Source of the DNA: CAWCKS01 sp963763485
Lineage (GTDB): Bacteria > Pseudomonadota > Alphaproteobacteria > Rhizobiales > Xanthobacteraceae
Assembly (NCBI GenBank): GCA_963763485.1
Contig: CAVXOW010000008.1
Coordinates: 310,001-374,000 of the forward strand
Direction: 5' to 3'
DNA length: 64,000 nt
Under the pieces are notes generated by a model. That model was given only the letters and a program-made list of their open reading frames with translations, made no database searches and was not told the DNA's origin. Position 1 is the first letter of the stretch, and each line of letters opens with the position of its first letter. Positions 1 through 9,562 of the stretch are shown here, piece after piece. A program made the position numbers and the translations under genes.

Positions 1-2300
1 GGTCGCCGTCGCCGTCAGCGTGAAGTCGCCGTCGCCGGTCGGCGTGATCGTCAGCGTCGACAGATGCCAGCCCACCACACTGATCGGCGTCGACCCATCG
101 CTGATCATGCTATGGCCATTGCCATCGCTCAGCACCGCACCGGACGGCGCCCCGCTGATCTCCAGCGTATTGAGCGTGTTGGTGTCGCCTTCCTGGCCGG
201 TGATGGCGGCGGCAAGCGTGCCGAGCGCAATTGCAGTACCTTCAACCCCGGGTGTCGCTGCCGCCCACGTCACCGTCGGCGCCGTCGGGCCGACGGTGAC
301 CTGCTCGGTCGCGGTCGCGGGCGTGCTGATGTCGCCGTTGGCGTCCTTCTCGGTCGCCGTCGCCGTCAGCGTGAAGTTGCCGTCGCTGGTCGGCGTGATC
401 GTCAGCGTCGACAGATTCCAGCCCACCACACTGATCGGCGTCGACCCGTCGCTGACCATGCTATGGCCATTGCCATCGCTCAGCACCGCACCAGACGGCG
501 CTCCGCTGATCTCCAGTGTATTGAGCGTATTGGCGTCGCCGTCATGGCCGGTGATGGTGGCGGCAAGGGTGCCCAGCGCAATCGGAGTGCCTTCAACCCC
601 GGGCGTCGCCGCCGCCCACGTCACCGTCGGAGCCGTCGGGTCGACGGTGACTTGCTCGGTCGCGGTCGCGGCCGTGCTGATGTCGCCGTTGGCGTCCTTC
701 TCGGTCGCCGTCGCCGTCAGCGTGAAGTTGCCGTCGCCGGTCGGCGTGATCGTCAGCGTCGACAGATGTCCAGCCCACCACGCTGATCGGCGTCGACCCA
801 TCGCTGATCACGCTATGGCCATTGCCATCGCTCAGCACCGCACCAGACGGCGCCCCGCTGATCGTCAGTGTGTTGAGCGTGTTGGCGTCGCCGGCGTGGC
901 TTGTGATGGCGGCGGCAAGCGTGCCCAGCGCAATCGCAGTGCCTTCAACCCCGGGCGTCGCCGCCGCCCACGTCACCGTCGGCGCCGTCGGGTCGACGGT
1001 GACTTGCTCGGTCGCGGTCGCGGCCGTGCTGATGTCGCCGTTGGCGTCCTTCTCGGTCGCCGTCGCGGTCAGCGTGAAGTTGCCGTCGCCGGTCGGCGTG
1101 ATCGTCAGCGTCGACAGATTCCAGCCCACCACACTGATCGGCGTCGAGCCATCGCTGATCACGCTATGGCCATGACCATCGCTCAGCACCGCACCAGACG
1201 GCGCCCCGCTGATCGTCAGCGTGTTGAGCGTGTTGGTGTCGCCGGCGTGGCTGGTGATGGTGGCGGCAAGGGTGCCCAGCGCAATCGCCGTGCCTTCAAC
1301 CCCGGGCGTCGCCGCCGCCCACGTCACCGTCGGCGCCGTCGGGCTCGACGATGACCTGCTCGGTCGCGGTCGCGGTCGTGCTGATGTCGCCGTCAGCGTC
1401 CTTCTCGGTCGCCGTCGCCGTCAGTGCGAAATTGGCATCGCCAGTGGGCGTGATCGTCAGCGTCGACAGATTCCAGCTCGCCACATCGATCGGTGTCGAG
1501 CCGTCGCTGATCACGCTATGGCCGTGGCCATCGCTCAGCACCGTGCCGGACGGCGCTCCGCTGATCGTCAGGGTGTTGAGCGTGTTGGTGTCGCCAGCGT
1601 GGCTGGTGACGGTGGCGGCAAGGTTGCCCAGCGCAATTGCCGTGCCCTCGACCGCAGGTGTCGCGGCCGCCCACGTCACCGTCGGCGCCTCCGGCTTGAC
1701 GATGACCTGCTCGGTGGCAGTCGCGGTCGTGCTGACGTCGCCGTCGGCATCCTTCTCGGTCGCCGTGACCGTCAGCGGGAAGTTGTGATCGCTGGTCGGC
1801 GTGACCGTCAGCGTCGACTGATTCCAGCCCATGATATCGATCGGTGTCGAGCCATCGCTGATCGCGCTGTGGCCGTGACCATCGCTCAGCACCGTGCCAG
1901 CCGGTGCCCCGCTGATCGTCAACGTGTTGAGCGTGTTGATGTCGCCGGCCTGGCTGGTGATGGTGGCGGCAAGGGCGCCTAGCCCAATCGGCGCGCCTTG
2001 AACGCCAGGCGTCGCCGCCGCCCATGTCACCGTCGGCGCCGCCGGGTTGACAATGACCTGCTCGGTGGCGGTCGCGCTAGTATCGCCGTCGGTCGCTGTC
2101 ACCGTCAGCGTGAAGTTGTGATCGCTGGTCGGTGTGATCGTTAGCGTGGACAGAGTCCAGCCCGTCACGTCGATTGGTGCCGAGCCATTGCTTGTTGCAC
2201 TGTGGCCGTGACCATCATTCAGCACCACACCTGACGGCGCACCGCTGATCAGGACCGTTGGCGCGTTCTGGTTGCTCTGCGCGATGACATTCAGCGGAAG
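1..2300 (-). repeat. 351-bp (117-codon) tandem repeats inside the adhesin-like gene
   Basis: A marker string (ttcaaccc-like) recurs at 241, 592, 944, 1295, 1647 and 1998, giving spacings of 351, 352, 351, 352 and 351. The two 352 values expose single inserted bases. The copies nearest the left edge are almost identical, while the first one or two at the N-terminal side (about 1700-2300) are more diverged and the first is shortened. This suggests recent copying at the C-terminal side of the array. Confidence 0.9.
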
Positions 2301-3521
2301 TGCGCCGCCCTCGGTAACTTTCGTCGTCGGGTTGATTTGGACACTCACCGTCGGCGGCGAGGAGTGCACGATGAGCGTAAGTTGGGGCGCCTGATCCTCG
2401 ATGTTCGTGCCCGGCAGGCTAATCGGAACGGGAACCTTGAATGGTTGATCGAGCGGGAAGCTCTGCGGAATCAGGTCGAGCCCGTTCGTCGGCTGTCCAA
2501 TGGGCGGCGACCCGTGGCTACCCGGACCGCTTTGGGGATTGGCGTTGTCCAGGTCCGGAATATAGCTTGGAAAGTACGTCGACAGCGTATCGATGATGAT
2601 TTTCTTGGCCGCATCGGTAAGAGGCGGTGAACTCGTCCGCGTCAGATGGCCGCTGCCGTCGAGGTATGTCGCAATCCCGCGGCGATCAACGGTGCCATAA
2701 ATGACGTTGGGATCGGTCTTGCTAAGCAGCAGGTAAGAGCCGACGACGTTGCCGCGCTCGAGCAAGATCTCAAACCTGACGGGAGGCGCGTTGATTTGCG
2801 CCACATCGAAGCCCATCTCGATCAGGCCCGCTGTGCCGCGGATGCCCATGGTCGCGACCGGCGTATCAACTTTCATGTCGCCGTGTTTGGCCGTTTCGCC
2901 GGCGACGAAAGAGACGGTGCCTTGCACGAGGCTCAGCAACGACGAGTTCGACGATCCGTTCGGATCGTAGATCATCTCGTTCAGCACCATGCGCGCGTTG
3001 GACGACAGCCCGAACACTGTGCCGTCGATGAACGTCATGACGAGCGCAGCGCCCGCGCCTGCCTGAACAACGTCGCCCTTCATGACGTTGTCGCCAACAT
3101 GCAGTTCGACGGTGACACCGTTCCGGATTGCGGTCGCGTTGCCTGTCAGCTTGGTAACCTGCCCGATCACCTTGGCAGCGTCGGCCGCACCGCTGGCCTG
3201 GGCATACTGGGTGTGACCCGCAGTCAGCGCGTCGACCAGGCTCGCATCGAGCCGCGAACCATCAGGTGAGGTCAGGTCCGCGTGGCGCGAGCCTTTGAAG
3301 TAGTCGTGGATCGTGAAGTCGTGACCGTCCCTCGAAAGGATCAGGTCGAGGCCGGATTGTTTGTAGTCACCGCCAAACAGCAGACGTGCATCGGGAACCT
3401 GAATCGGCCCGGAACCGTGGCCGGCGGAGTCAGTTATGTTTTCTGAAAAGGAGTGCGACAGGGCGGAGAGCTTCTCCGAACCCTGTGTGTTGGCCAAATC
3501 TGGTCGAACGGCCACCGTCAA
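1..3521 (-). CDS. Large FecR-domain, tandem-repeat surface protein (adhesin-like), 3' end outside window
   Basis: The N-terminal part (about residues 118-232 from the TTG start) is a FecR-like domain, with IGQVTKLTGNATAIRNG followed by a GD..MKGD..QAG pattern and MGIRGTAGLIEMG. After a Pro-rich linker come 117-residue repeats containing LNTLTISGAPSG, VLSDGHGHS and STLTITPT. This is the layout of large secreted or surface-retained adhesins that carry an N-terminal retention module. A LapG-type protease gene lies next to it, transcribed the other way. No ATG fits: an in-frame stop lies five codons upstream and the first usable codons are TTG at 3521 or GTG at 3515. The frame breaks twice (extra base near 1344 and near 768), where the repeat period is 352 instead of 351 bp; the same repeat continues in the next frame each time. 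The C terminus is missing. Adhesin function is inferred. Confidence 0.75.
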
Positions 3522-4183
3522 GCGCGCACCGCTTTATAATAAATGATGTCTTAAGATAGGTCGGAATGGTTCATAGCATTTGTTGTATGCATCACAAATG
3601 CCAACTCGACCGAACAAATTGCGGCGGCCGCCGGAAATCTCAGACGATACAGGTATTTATTGAGGATCCGGCGCGGCAAGACAGCGGGCGCGACAGTTTT
3701 TACTGGTTCAACTGAGGTTTATCCGGAGCGGCGTCGGCCAACTCTCGTAAATATACTTTGACGCAGACGCGAAATCTGATCGAATTGCTCTTTGATACTT
3801 ATGAAATACGCTTCACCACGCGGCGAAACGCTGGATCACACACCTTCAGGTAGCAAATTTTACTCTACTTCAGGTCGTTAGCCATATCGAAGATTCTTAC
3901 GCAACCCTCTCCTTTTCCTGCACTTTTTGACCAAAAACCCGGATCGGCTTACCGCCGGGCCCTGCCCAAAAACAGGTCACGGAATCCCGCTCGGTAACAA
4001 CCGGAATCCGTTCCGTAAAATTTGAGACGACCTGGTGTCGTCCGCTTGAGCCTGAGCCGCAATTTCGGCCCCGGCAGATGCAGCGCTTAAGCAGAAGAAA
4101 GTACGCCCTCGCGATGATCGCCCCAAGGACGATCCGGTCACGTGCGCCGCCGATGGCGCCGATGCCCGGACAAGGGGCGTCAA
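3522..4183. other. Divergent intergenic region, AT-richer than its surroundings
   Basis: This stretch of about 660 bp separates the divergent adhesin-like and LapG-like genes. I see no convincing gene. Short reading frames at 3897-4307 read backward through the start of the protease gene and look like shadows. The part from 3545 to 3890 is clearly AT-richer than the neighbouring genes, as expected for a promoter region, and contains one short inverted repeat. Confidence 0.5.
3577..3600. promoter_or_regulatory. Inverted repeat CATTTGT-N10-ACAAATG
   Basis: Seven-base arms CATTTGT and ACAAATG flank ten bases. The site lies about 55 bp upstream of the adhesin-like start and could be an operator for a dimeric regulator. 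There is no matching regulator next to it, so this is only a candidate. Confidence 0.3.
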
Positions 4184-4963
4184 ATGCGTATCTCTTTATA
4201 TGCACGCGCATTGCGCGTGCTGGCATTGTTCCTGGTGACGATTCTGCTTGTGCCGGGACCGCTCGTCGCGGGTCCGCTGGAGCTGCACAAACTGGTGGCC
4301 GCGGCAAGCTTCCGCTCCGAACCGTTCGGATTTGCCACGCGTGTCGTTGCCGAGGGTGGCGTTCACGACAAATGGAGCGGTGTGCAGGCCAAGCTCGACG
4401 AGGAGCAACGCACGATCGCGGCCTGCCGCGATGATCGCAGCCACTGCACGAACAAGGCGGCCATCGTCTTCCTCAGCATTGTCGACGCCGCACGCGAACG
4501 TGAAGGATTGGCGCGCCTCGGCGAAATCAATCGCGCGATCAACCTTGCGATCCGCCCAATGAGTGATCTCGCCAACTACGGCGAAATCGACGTCTGGAGC
4601 TCGCCGCTCGCGACGCTGGCCAGGGGGGCCGGCGACTGCGAAGACTATGCGATCGCGAAAATGGCAGCACTGAAGGCGGCAGGAATCCCGTCTAAAGATC
4701 TCCGCCTCGTCATCCTGCGCGAGATCGCGCGCGCCGAGGATCACGCCGTGCTGGCGGTAAGGCTCCAAGAGCGCTGGATTGTGCTCGACAATCGCATGCT
4801 GGTGATGCTGGCCGACAACCAGATCACCAACTACTGGCCGGTGTTCGTCGCCGACGATGCGGGCGTTCGCGCCTATCGCTACGATTCGGCGCCGCCGCAG
4901 GTCCCCTCCTATGAGCAGGATGTGGCGTATCTGATCTCGGCGCAGACCGACGCGGCCTCATAA
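4184..4963 (+). CDS. LapG-like periplasmic transglutaminase-fold cysteine protease (BTLCP family)
   Basis: 259 residues. A signal peptide (residues 1-28, RALRVLALFLVTILLVPGP core) is followed by a mature domain typical of bacterial transglutaminase-like cysteine proteinases. The catalytic triad is visible: Cys152 in GAGDCEDYA, His187 in EDHAVLAV and Asp202 in VLDNR. In Pseudomonas, LapG cuts a large adhesin after a pair of alanines to release it from the outer membrane when cyclic-di-GMP falls. The neighbouring gene encodes a repeat protein with an N-terminal FecR-like module, so it is the likely substrate (inference). No LapD-type receptor is seen nearby. The start at 4184 was chosen over 4142 because AAGGGG precedes it and the signal peptide begins there. 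Confidence 0.85.
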   Translation: MRISLYARALRVLALFLVTILLVPGPLVAGPLELHKLVAAASFRSEPFGFATRVVAEGGVHDKWSGVQAKLDEEQRTIAACRDDRSHCTNKAAIVFLSIVDAAREREGLARLGEINRAINLAIRPMSDLANYGEIDVWSSPLATLARGAGDCEDYAIAKMAALKAAGIPSKDLRLVILREIARAEDHAVLAVRLQERWIVLDNRMLVMLADNQITNYWPVFVADDAGVRAYRYDSAPPQVPSYEQDVAYLISAQTDAAS

Positions 4964-4986
4964 CGTCGGCTTGCGCAGATCGACAG

Positions 4987-6800
4987 CTACTTTTGCACGA
5001 AGAAGAAATCCTCGCGGCCCGGCAGCGAGCCGTAGGTGTAAGGCTCCTGCCGTCCGGCGGTCGCCTCCATCACGTCGTCGCGCACCAAACGGAACAGCTT
5101 GTTGATCTCGACATTCGGAGTTGCGATCCGCTGCACCACCGCGACAGCAAACGGGCTGTCATTGCCCTCGCCGTCGAGCGCGGTCTGGCCGTGCTTCGCC
5201 GCGTAGACCACGAGCGTCGCGCCGGACACCTTGATCTCGGCAAGACCAAGTCCGATCGAACGCGTCGGCGTTGCGGCGCCTGTGGCCGATGTTGACGCGA
5301 CGGCAGCATCGGCCGGCGCCGTGCGGCGCATCTGCGGCACGAATGGATTGTTGCGACAAGCATCGAGCAGGATCAGCTTCAGCTTCTTCGCGCCCTCGAC
5401 AGACGCCATGACCTGATCCAGCGGCACGGCTGCGAACTGCACATCGCGATCGCTCGAGATCCTCGCATCGACCGGGACCAGGTAGTTGGTGCCGTTCACC
5501 TCAAGTCCATGTCCCGAATAGTAGACCACAGCCCAATCGGCCTGCTCGGCCTCGGTCGCAAAGGTGCGCAGCGCGTCAACGATCTGCTCGCGCGAGGCGT
5601 CGCTCACCACCGTTACCTTCTCAAAGCCCGTGGCGCGCAATGACGAGGCGATCGCCTCGGCGTCGTGCTCAGGATTGAACAGCGCGGGGACATTTCTGTA
5701 AGCGGCGTTGCCGATCACAAGCGCGACCCGGCGGCCTTGCGCCGCGGCCGCAGGTGCCGCGGGCGGAGCTGTCACAGATGGAGTCGGGATCGAGTCAGCG
5801 GACGCACGGCGGATCGGCGCAGGCGGGATCACCGGTTGCGGTGCGCCAGAGTCGAATGCCGCAAGACGCGCACGCGCGGTGTCGAGGGCCTCGCCAGCCG
5901 TGTCGCCGCGAAACTGGCTGCGCGAGTTCAACGCCTTCTCATACTCGGCACGGGCGCCTGCGAGATTGCCCTGCTTCTCGAACGTCAGGCCGCGCCCGAC
6001 GAACGCCGGAATATAATCCGGGCTGACGCGCAGCGCGCTGTTGTAATCCGAAAGCGCGCGCGCAAAATCGCCCTTGTAGCGGTAGGTGTCGCCGCGCGTG
6101 AGATAGGGCAGCGCGCTCCGCGGATCGAGCCGCACCGCCTGGTCCTGGTCGCCCAACGCGCGAGCGAGATCGCCCTTCATCCGCCAGATTTCGCCGCGCG
6201 TCGAATAGATCGTCGGATTGTTCGGATCGCGCCGTAGCCCCTCATCCGCATCGGCGAGCGCGCGGTCGAAATCGCCCTTGCCGCGCCAGGCTAGCGCGCG
6301 GTTGGAGTAAGGCGCTGCCAGCGTCGGATCGAGGCGGATCACCTGGCTGTAGTCGTCGACCGCGCGATCGAGCTCGCCCCTGTTGAGAAAGGCCGACGCG
6401 CGACCGTTATACGGAAACGCAAAGTTCGGATCGAGGCGGATCGCTTCGTTGTAATCGGCGATGGCGTTGTCGAGGTCGCCCTTGCCGCGCCAGGCATTGC
6501 CACGGCTGTTGAGGGACTTGACGAAGGTCGGATCGATGCGCAACGCCTCGTTGAATTCGACGATGGCGCGATCGAAATTGTCCTGAAGCAGGAGCCCGAC
6601 GCCGAGATGATGATGGCCGAATACCTTCACATCATTGGGCAGGTTGGCCGCCGACAGGATCGCGCGTGCATGCGTTGACCTTGAGGTTCGGCTTGGTCAT
6701 CTGCTCGCAATCGGCGCGATCCTTGTCGGTCGCGGCGCGCGCCGGTGCCATCGACAACACCAGCGGCCAGTGCGGTCACAGCTTGAATGACACCGCGCAT
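4987..6800 (-). CDS. TPR-repeat protein with C-terminal caspase (peptidase C14) domain, frame broken twice near the start
   Basis: Once frame-corrected, this gives 603 residues: a signal peptide (MRGVIQAVTALAAG, then MAPARAA), a short Cys-containing segment, about seven TPR units (each with a FDRAIVEFNEALRIDP-like helix pair), a Pro/Ala linker and a caspase-like domain with the dyad His430 (YYSGHG) and Cys481 (LLDACRNNPF). This is a prokaryotic caspase homologue of the TPR-fused type common in rhizobia, probably periplasmic. The start at 6800 has an excellent ribosome site (GGGAGG, 7 bases upstream). One extra base lies near 6755-6765 and another near 6661-6672 (or a two-base loss there). The total length fits exactly two insertions. 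An uninterrupted frame begins only at 6630. The physiological target is unknown. Confidence 0.8.
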
Positions 6801-7150
6801 TGCGAACCTCCCGAGCGGACATGCAGGCAGGGGAACGGAAGCGCGCTCAAGGCGCCGATGATCCGATCTGTCGTTAGACGCCGTTCAGAGTGGAGACGTT
6901 CAAGGAGTCGGCCAGATGCCCAATCTTTGAGCGTCGCCCAGATTTACTAGTCGGCTTGCGTCGCTTGGGAACGCGCGCTCAGCTCAGCAAGAACCTGAAT
7001 TTGCTTACAAATACCGGCGCGCGATCACACGAATAGAATCGTAGCCGATTGTATTCAATGGCATGAGCCTTGCTTTGAGAAGGCGCAGCGGAGCGATCAT
7101 CGGCATCAAATCAAGATCGATGGCGGACCGCCGAACAGGGGACGCAATCC
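6801..7150. other. Divergent intergenic region upstream of the biuret locus
   Basis: This region of about 350 bp lies between the TPR-caspase gene and the biuret hydrolase gene. No gene was found here. The only strong signal is the sigma-54 promoter match at 7059-7074, annotated separately. I found no clear NtrC palindrome in the 250 bp upstream of it. Confidence 0.5.
7059..7074 (+). promoter_or_regulatory. Sigma-54 (RpoN) promoter for the biuret operon
   Basis: TGGCATGAGCCTTGCT matches the RpoN consensus TGGCACG-N4-TTGCW with one mismatch, and the obligatory GG and GC are correctly spaced. Transcription would begin near 7085, giving a leader of about 65 bases before the ATG at 7151. RpoN promoters usually answer to NtrC, which fits nitrogen-limited expression of biuret and allophanate hydrolases. 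Confidence 0.75.
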
Positions 7151-7858
7151 ATGCCGTTTATGGGCAAACGTCTGGCCGCTGAGCCCACGCCTGTTGACCT
7201 CGACTGGTCGAAGACTGCGCTCCTCATCATCGACATGCAACGCGACTTTCTCGAGCCCGGCGGATTCGGCGAAACGCTCGGCAATGACGTGGCGCAGCTC
7301 CAGCGTGCCGTCGCGCCATGCCGTGAAGTGCTCGATGCGGCGCGCGGCAACGGAGTGCTGGTCATCCACACCCGCGAAGGCCACCTGCCCGATCTTTCCG
7401 ACGCACCGCCTGCGAAAATCGCGCGCGGCAAGCCGAGCCTGCGCATCGGAGATCCCGGACCGATGGGCCGTATTCTGATCCGCGGCGAAGCGGGCCACGA
7501 CATCGTGCCCGAGCTCTATCCTGACGCTGGCGAGATCGTGATCGACAAGCCCGGCAAGGGTGCGTTCTACGCAACCGAGCTTGGCGACGTCCTGTCGAAG
7601 CACGGCGTCGACACGCTGCTGGTTTGCGGCGTCACCACCGAGGTTTGCGTCAACACCACGGTGCGCGAGGCGAACGACCGCGGCTATCGTTGCGTCGTGC
7701 TCGCCGATTGCTGTGCCTCGTACTTCCCGGAATTTCACGAGGCGGGCCTGAAGATGATCAAGGCCCAGGGCGGCATTTTCGGCTGGGTCTCGAACTCTGC
7801 CGAAGTTTTGAAGCTGATAACGACAGAGCCTGCGAAGCGACAGGCGACAGGGGGCTGA
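7151..7858 (+). CDS. biuH: Biuret amidohydrolase-like cysteine hydrolase (isochorismatase fold)
   Basis: 235 residues. An isochorismatase-like hydrolase with the cysteine-hydrolase triad Asp28 (LLIIDMQRDF), Lys133 (IDKPGKGAF) and Cys166 (GVTTEVCVNTT). Members of this branch include biuret hydrolase, which cuts biuret to allophanate and ammonia. The assignment rests mainly on context: an allophanate hydrolase gene, which would consume the product, lies two genes downstream in the same direction. The ATG at 7151 is preceded by AGGGGA. A related N-carbamoyl or ureidoacrylate-type amidase remains possible, since the fold alone does not fix the substrate. It probably opens an operon with the permease and atzF under a sigma-54 promoter. 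Confidence 0.75.
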   Translation: MPFMGKRLAAEPTPVDLDWSKTALLIIDMQRDFLEPGGFGETLGNDVAQLQRAVAPCREVLDAARGNGVLVIHTREGHLPDLSDAPPAKIARGKPSLRIGDPGPMGRILIRGEAGHDIVPELYPDAGEIVIDKPGKGAFYATELGDVLSKHGVDTLLVCGVTTEVCVNTTVREANDRGYRCVVLADCCASYFPEFHEAGLKMIKAQGGIFGWVSNSAEVLKLITTEPAKRQATGG

Positions 7859-7861
7859 GCC

Positions 7862-9505
7862 ATGAGTGAAGCGAAGGCTGTGACTGCCGGCAAACCATCA
7901 TTGTGGTCGCCAGGAGACTGGAACGCATTCTTCGGCTTCGGCACCAACATTCTCGTCAACATGCTGGTGCTCACCGGGCTGTTGCGCTTCGTCCTGAAGA
8001 TGCCTGACACGCTCGTGTTCGGCCGCATCCTGCCGGCGCTTGGCCTGATGATGTGCCTGTCCACGTTTTACTATGCGTGGCTTGCCTATCGGCTGGCACT
8101 GAAGACGGGCCGGAACGATGTCTGCGCGCTGCCATCGGGCGTCAGCGTGCCGCACATGTTCATCGTGACCTTCGTGATCATGCTGCCGATCACGCTGAAA
8201 ACCGGCGATCCGATGAAGGGCTGGTCCGCCGGCCTCGTCTGGGTATTCTTCCAGAGTTTTATCCTGATGATCGGCGGCTTCGTCGCACCTTATGTCCGCA
8301 GGATCACGCCGCGAGCAGCGCTGCTCGGCACGCTGGCCGGCGTCTCCATCACCTTCATTTCGATGCGGCCCGCGCTCGAAATGTACATGACGCCGCAAAT
8401 CGGTCTGGTCTGCTTCGCCATCATTCTCGCGAGCTGGTTCGGCGGTGTGAAGTATCCACGGGGCATTCCCGCGGGTCTCGTCGCGATTGCCGCCGGCATG
8501 CTGATCGCGTGGGGCTCGAACCTTTTTGGATTGGGGCTCGGCGGCCTCAGCGTCAAGGGCGTCGGCGACGCGTTCGCCAGCTTTGGTTTTTCGGTGCCGC
8601 TGCCGGCGGTCGGCCAGGTGTTCTCCGGATTCGAATTCCTCGGGGTCATCCTGGTAACGGCAATCCCGTTCGGCATCTACGATCTGGTCGAGGCGATGGA
8701 CAACGTCGAGAGCGCGGAGGCCGCCGGCGACGAATATCCGACGACGCGCGTACTGACAGCGGATGGTGTCGTCAGTTTGATCGGCTGCCTGATGGGCAAT
8801 CCCTTCATCAACGCCGTCTATATCGGTCATCCCGGCTGGAAGGCGATGGGCGGCCGTATCGGCTATTCGGCCGCGACAGGGATCATGGTCGTGCTGCTGT
8901 CATGGTTCGGCATCATCTCGGTGCTTCTCGCGCTGGTGCCAGTGGTCGCGATCTCCCCGATCCTGCTCTACATCGGCATGCTGATCGGCGCGCAGGCGTT
9001 CCAGACCACGCCCGTGAAGCACGCGCCAGCCATCGTCCTGGCGTTGACGCCGCATCTCGCGGCCTGGGCCAAGCTGCAGGTCGACACCATGCTCGGCGCG
9101 ACGCTCGACGCGGCGCAGAAGGTAGGCTCACTCGCCGGCGACAAGGTCGGCGAGGTCAAGGCCGCTGCGCTCGCCTCGCTGCCGGCGCAAGGCGTGCTGT
9201 ACCACGGCCTCGAAGTGATGGGCGGCGGCTCGATCCTTACTGGCCTCGTGCTCGGCGCGATCGGGGTTTTCGTGATCGAGCGTGACTTCGCCAAAGCTTC
9301 GGCCTTTGCGCTCGCTGGCGCGGTGCTGACTTATTTCGGCTTCATGCACGGTGAAGCGGTGGGCATTGGCGGCGGATTGGGTGTCTCGCCAGCGGTAGCA
9401 CTGGCCTATGTCGTTGTCGCGGCAATGCTGTACGGCCTCGCCCGCAACCCCACAGCGGTCAGTGTGCCGCCCGCCGAGGAGATGGCCGCAGCGCCCGCCG
9501 AATGA
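7862..9505 (+). CDS. NCS2-like (xanthine/uracil/AzgA-type) permease
   Basis: 547 residues and strongly hydrophobic, with at least twelve membrane segments. The sequence has the feel of the NCS2 nucleobase permease superfamily (GNDVCALPSGVSVPHMF near the N terminus, AIPFGIYDLVEAMDNVESA in the middle). A hydrophilic insert of about 50 residues (near residues 400-440) separates the last membrane segments. It starts three bases after the biuH stop, so it is surely cotranscribed. By position it is a candidate importer for biuret or a related small nitrogen compound. Substrate assignment is inference; nothing in the sequence fixes it. Confidence 0.75.
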   Translation: MSEAKAVTAGKPSLWSPGDWNAFFGFGTNILVNMLVLTGLLRFVLKMPDTLVFGRILPALGLMMCLSTFYYAWLAYRLALKTGRNDVCALPSGVSVPHMFIVTFVIMLPITLKTGDPMKGWSAGLVWVFFQSFILMIGGFVAPYVRRITPRAALLGTLAGVSITFISMRPALEMYMTPQIGLVCFAIILASWFGGVKYPRGIPAGLVAIAAGMLIAWGSNLFGLGLGGLSVKGVGDAFASFGFSVPLPAVGQVFSGFEFLGVILVTAIPFGIYDLVEAMDNVESAEAAGDEYPTTRVLTADGVVSLIGCLMGNPFINAVYIGHPGWKAMGGRIGYSAATGIMVVLLSWFGIISVLLALVPVVAISPILLYIGMLIGAQAFQTTPVKHAPAIVLALTPHLAAWAKLQVDTMLGATLDAAQKVGSLAGDKVGEVKAAALASLPAQGVLYHGLEVMGGGSILTGLVLGAIGVFVIERDFAKASAFALAGAVLTYFGFMHGEAVGIGGGLGVSPAVALAYVVVAAMLYGLARNPTAVSVPPAEEMAAAPAE

Positions 9506-9562
9506 CCGAATCAATGCGGCCGATATGTTAGGCTGACGGCAACGCCCGGAACGAGATCACCT

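Noticed and set aside
20..1354. Long plus-strand reading frame (444 codons) and several other frames opposite the adhesin repeats
   Set aside because: They are open only because the high-GC repeat has few stops on the opposite strand; the products are low-complexity Arg/Ala/Val strings with no domain.
3897..4307. Minus-strand small gene between the adhesin-like and LapG-like genes
   Set aside because: It runs backward through the start and signal peptide of the LapG-like gene and shows no domain or ribosome site.
8053..9285. Plus-strand frame of 410 codons inside the permease gene
   Set aside because: Out-of-frame shadow of the permease, which has clear membrane segments; the shadow is Arg-rich with no hydrophobic pattern.
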